This document shows positions 61,401 through 64,000 of a DNA stretch of 64,000 bases, one piece after another (position 1 is the first letter of the stretch; each line of letters begins with the position of its first letter). Origin of the DNA: Tyto alba. Taxonomy: Eukaryota > Chordata > Aves > Strigiformes > Tytonidae. Made by a program: the position numbers and the translations under genes. The DNA lies in contig NW_024881278.1 in assembly GCF_018691265.1 (NCBI RefSeq), positions 8,866,001-8,930,000 of the forward strand, read 5' to 3'. Under the pieces are notes generated by a model that saw nothing but the letters and a program-made list of their open reading frames with translations, was not told the DNA's origin and did not search any database.

Positions 61401-64000
61401 TTGAAAAAGTGTTAACAGACAGCACATTTCCAGAGAAAAAATAGAGACAAAAATACAAATGCCAAGGTGTCACAGGAAATCCTGCATGCCCCTCTGCTCA
61501 CCCATAGAGTTAGGGAGTAGTTGGAAGTGTGGGAGAAACACAGTTCCTAGGATTGACTAGAAGAAAGGGAGAACCAGGTAATGCCGATAGTACGAGCTGT
61601 GCATTTTGGAGCAATTTTGGTAGTTTTGTTTTTTTTTTTTTTTTTAATACTTTTGCTCTTTCTGAATTGCTTCCATCCCACCCAAATTTCTGTTTTGTAG
61701 TTGGTGTTCTGCCTGTCCTTTCTGTTTCCCAGCAGTATCTTGCTGGAGTGTCTGCTGCTTGTAAACTCTTTTGAGAGGATGTTCTGAACTCTGTCCAGAA
61801 TAGAAACAGTTTTTGAAATAGAGGCAACATCTCTCCCTTCTGTTTTTCTCACACCTTCCTTCTACCTCTCCAGTCATCGTTGTATCTTTGGGATCTCCTG
61901 AAGTAAGTTTCTTTGCTAACATGCCCCTGCAATGCTGTTTCATCATCCATCATCCTTAGTTCTCTGCCTGACTTTCCCCTTTCCCTCTGCTTATTTCAGC
62001 CACGCTGCATCTTCAGGATCCTTCTGTTTCTCTGTGCGCAGTTGTGCTTCTCTGCCTCAGATGTGTTTTACTGCAACTTCTTGCCTGGCTGTTATCTTAA
62101 TTTTTTAAGCAAGGCTATGTGATAAATTCTGACTATTTTAAGCAAAATAAGGTTTAGCATATTTGCCATTTTTGGGGATGTTCTCATAAAAATGTGCAAA
62201 ACAGTCCCTTATCCTCTGCATGTGTTCATCCATCTTGAAAACTGATACAGCATGCAGGTGAGAGTGAAAAGTGTTAAGAGTGCTGCTAATTGCCACCCAA
62301 GGTGCAGGACCTGCCTTGGTGCTGTGCGCCGCAGGAAGCTCCTTTATCTGCCCTCTGAGGTGTGCTCATCTTCCCTTCCCTAAAACCACCTTCCCTCCAA
62401 GCAGGTATCTTGCTGATCTACAGGTACTTCAGCACTGCCACATTAGTTTCTTACAGTCCGAGACTTGGAAGTGGTCCTGCCACAGGCATTTGGGAGAAAT
62501 CCGTACAGTGACAGTCGTCTTGACATTTCAAGTGGTGCCGTGGACTAGTAACCATGTTCTTGGTACCCATGTATGCACCTTTAGCAAATGGGTATTCAGA
62601 TATTTCCCTCTCGTTGTGCATGAACTTAAAATACTTCTTCCAATTTGAAGCGTTTCCTTAATCCCAGTGGTCTCCTAGGTTGTGAAAATACCAAATGTAC
62701 TCAAAAAGGGGAGAAATTTTAAAAATTCTGTTAGCTTCATATTTTTGTCTGATCTCTATTCATAGGGCATCTGAGCACCTCTGTCAGCACAAGGGCTTTG
62801 GGATGGGGTTTTTGTTATTAATATGACTGTAAAAGAGCTTTCTTGTGTGGTTCAGAGGGAAAGGAGCAATTACCAGCAGGTGATTTATGCAGTAATCTGT
62901 CATCTTCAGCACTTATGAATAACCTTATCCATGTTTTACAAATGCAGTGTTACTCTGGTTTTTAATCTCTCTCCTTATTGTGTTCCGGTCACAAGATACT
63001 TTAGCAAATGTAACTTTTTGGGAGGTTAGATTTAAATGACAGATTGAAATAGATTTTTCTGACAAGCTAATCCTGTGTTGAAATGCTTCATAAATTTTTA
63101 TTGGAACTCAGTTTTGACAAGTTAACTTTTACCTAAAATCTAATGATAGCTAGGAGAACTTGGAATAAATAAATGGAATTGTTTGTTCCTTCAAAATAAA
63201 AAATGAAGCATTTACTACTTAAGTCTTGTGTAAATTAATAATCTTTCCCATGCTGTAAATTTCAGCCCCTAATGAGGTATCTCTCAGTGAAGAACAGAGT
63301 GAACTTTAAGTGAAAAATCCATGTTGTTCCTGTTGAGGGACAATTGGAAACGTGATGAAGGCAGATGGCAGGCTATTTGGTTACACCTGTAATCTGCAAA
63401 AGCTTGAACAAAAATTAGGTGAAGAATATTTTTGTAATTGACCTTTCAGTGAACTTGCAAAAATTTTTTTCACTTACTCAGTGAATGTTTGTGACCTTTC
63501 TATTTGGATTGCTAGATTAACCTATACTGAAATATTATGCCATTTATAGGGTTAATGCATTTGAGAAGGACATGCATGTGATTGCCCCCTTCTCTCCCCT
63601 CCTCCCCATTTTTAACACTACAGAGCATCATTTTGAATTGAAATAGTCCATAATGGTCCTTTTTTTCACTTTTCTTTAACAACATGAACAGTAAATTATA
63701 GCTGTGCAATTATGTAAACAATGGAAATGCTTCCAGAATGAATACTTCCTTTTAAATTTTCATTTTGTGTAATTGCTGAAAGGTTTGGAACCATAATAAA
63801 CTAAAATTATTTTACACATTTATCGTTCTAAAGGTCAATTATGAAAGAAGTAAAGAAACAACACTGTACAGAATGAGTAAACCAATTTCTATTGCCATCA
63901 CCATATGTTTTTCTTATTGCTTGTGTTTTTCCAGTTACTGTGTACATAGCATTCAATTAAAGTGATTCATTTACTAGGCTGTAAGCTGCTGAACAGAGTT
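55454..64000 (+). other. RALGAPA2: Intron 23, 5' part (at least 8.5 kb)
   Basis: I looked for the block that follows T-S-E-D-Q in the family (D-V-L-N-T-I-I-R-H-C-S-P, F-F-S-L-G-L-P-G) and did not find it, so the next exon is probably past 64000. The stretch holds A-runs (57266-57281), an A/C-rich tract (60451-60520) and a T-run (about 61630-61645). Open frames at 55846-56079 and 62271-62648 resemble nothing I know. Confidence 0.75.
60451..60520. repeat. A/C-rich low-complexity tract
   Basis: About 70 bp of A runs broken by cccaaacc strings. Tracts like this are common in bird genomes, which is weak support for the host inferred here. Confidence 0.8.

Noticed and set aside
1..64000. Prokaryotic systems, CRISPR arrays, tRNA, rRNA or intact viral or transposon genes
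   Set aside because: Nothing of these kinds was seen; the window is intron-rich vertebrate DNA.

Overview
The window is vertebrate nuclear DNA, most likely from a bird. It holds one recognisable gene: the 5' part of RALGAPA2, the catalytic-subunit gene of the RalGAP complex 2, on the + strand. I placed 23 coding exons between 5591 and 55453. They follow GT-AG rules and their phases join into one open frame of 1043 codons. Compared with the human protein as I know it (about 1,870 residues), this is a little over half. The C-terminal Rap/Ral-GAP catalytic domain lies beyond the right edge. The paralogue RALGAPA1 is excluded by several RALGAPA2-type blocks, for example [11 protein letters not shown] in exon 7, [11 protein letters not shown] in exon 21 and G-L-T-S-E-D-Q in exon 23. 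A bird (or at least a sauropsid) is inferred from compact introns, the absence of any Alu- or L1-like element, and low-complexity A/C-rich tracts of the cccaaacc type. I cannot name a species.

Layout. 1-4690: upstream intergenic DNA, mostly AT-rich, with an unexplained GC-rich patch at about 480-1260. About 4690-6030: the CpG-island promoter, with two perfect CRE sites, a perfect 16-bp inverted repeat overlapping ZNF143/THAP11-like and E2F-like motifs, GGC repeats, the start codon at 5591 and the first donor site at 5697. 5697-14514: intron 1, with a second, smaller CpG-rich island at about 12660-12970. 14515-55453: exons 2-23. 55454-64000: the start of a long intron 23 in which I see no exon.

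The product would pair with RALGAPB to switch off RalA/RalB, downstream of PI3K-Akt signalling. Three basophilic phosphosites that match the known Akt sites of the mammalian protein (Ser486, Ser696, Thr715) fall at residues 478, 688 and 707 here, all with the same offset of 8. In intron 16 I found a candidate 141-bp cassette exon (45954-46094). It keeps frame, is open throughout, and would insert another basophilic serine-rich motif beside the Akt site cluster. This is the most interesting observation in the window. I see no tRNA, rRNA, CRISPR, intact transposon or second protein gene; most long open frames in the introns and on the minus strand look like chance.
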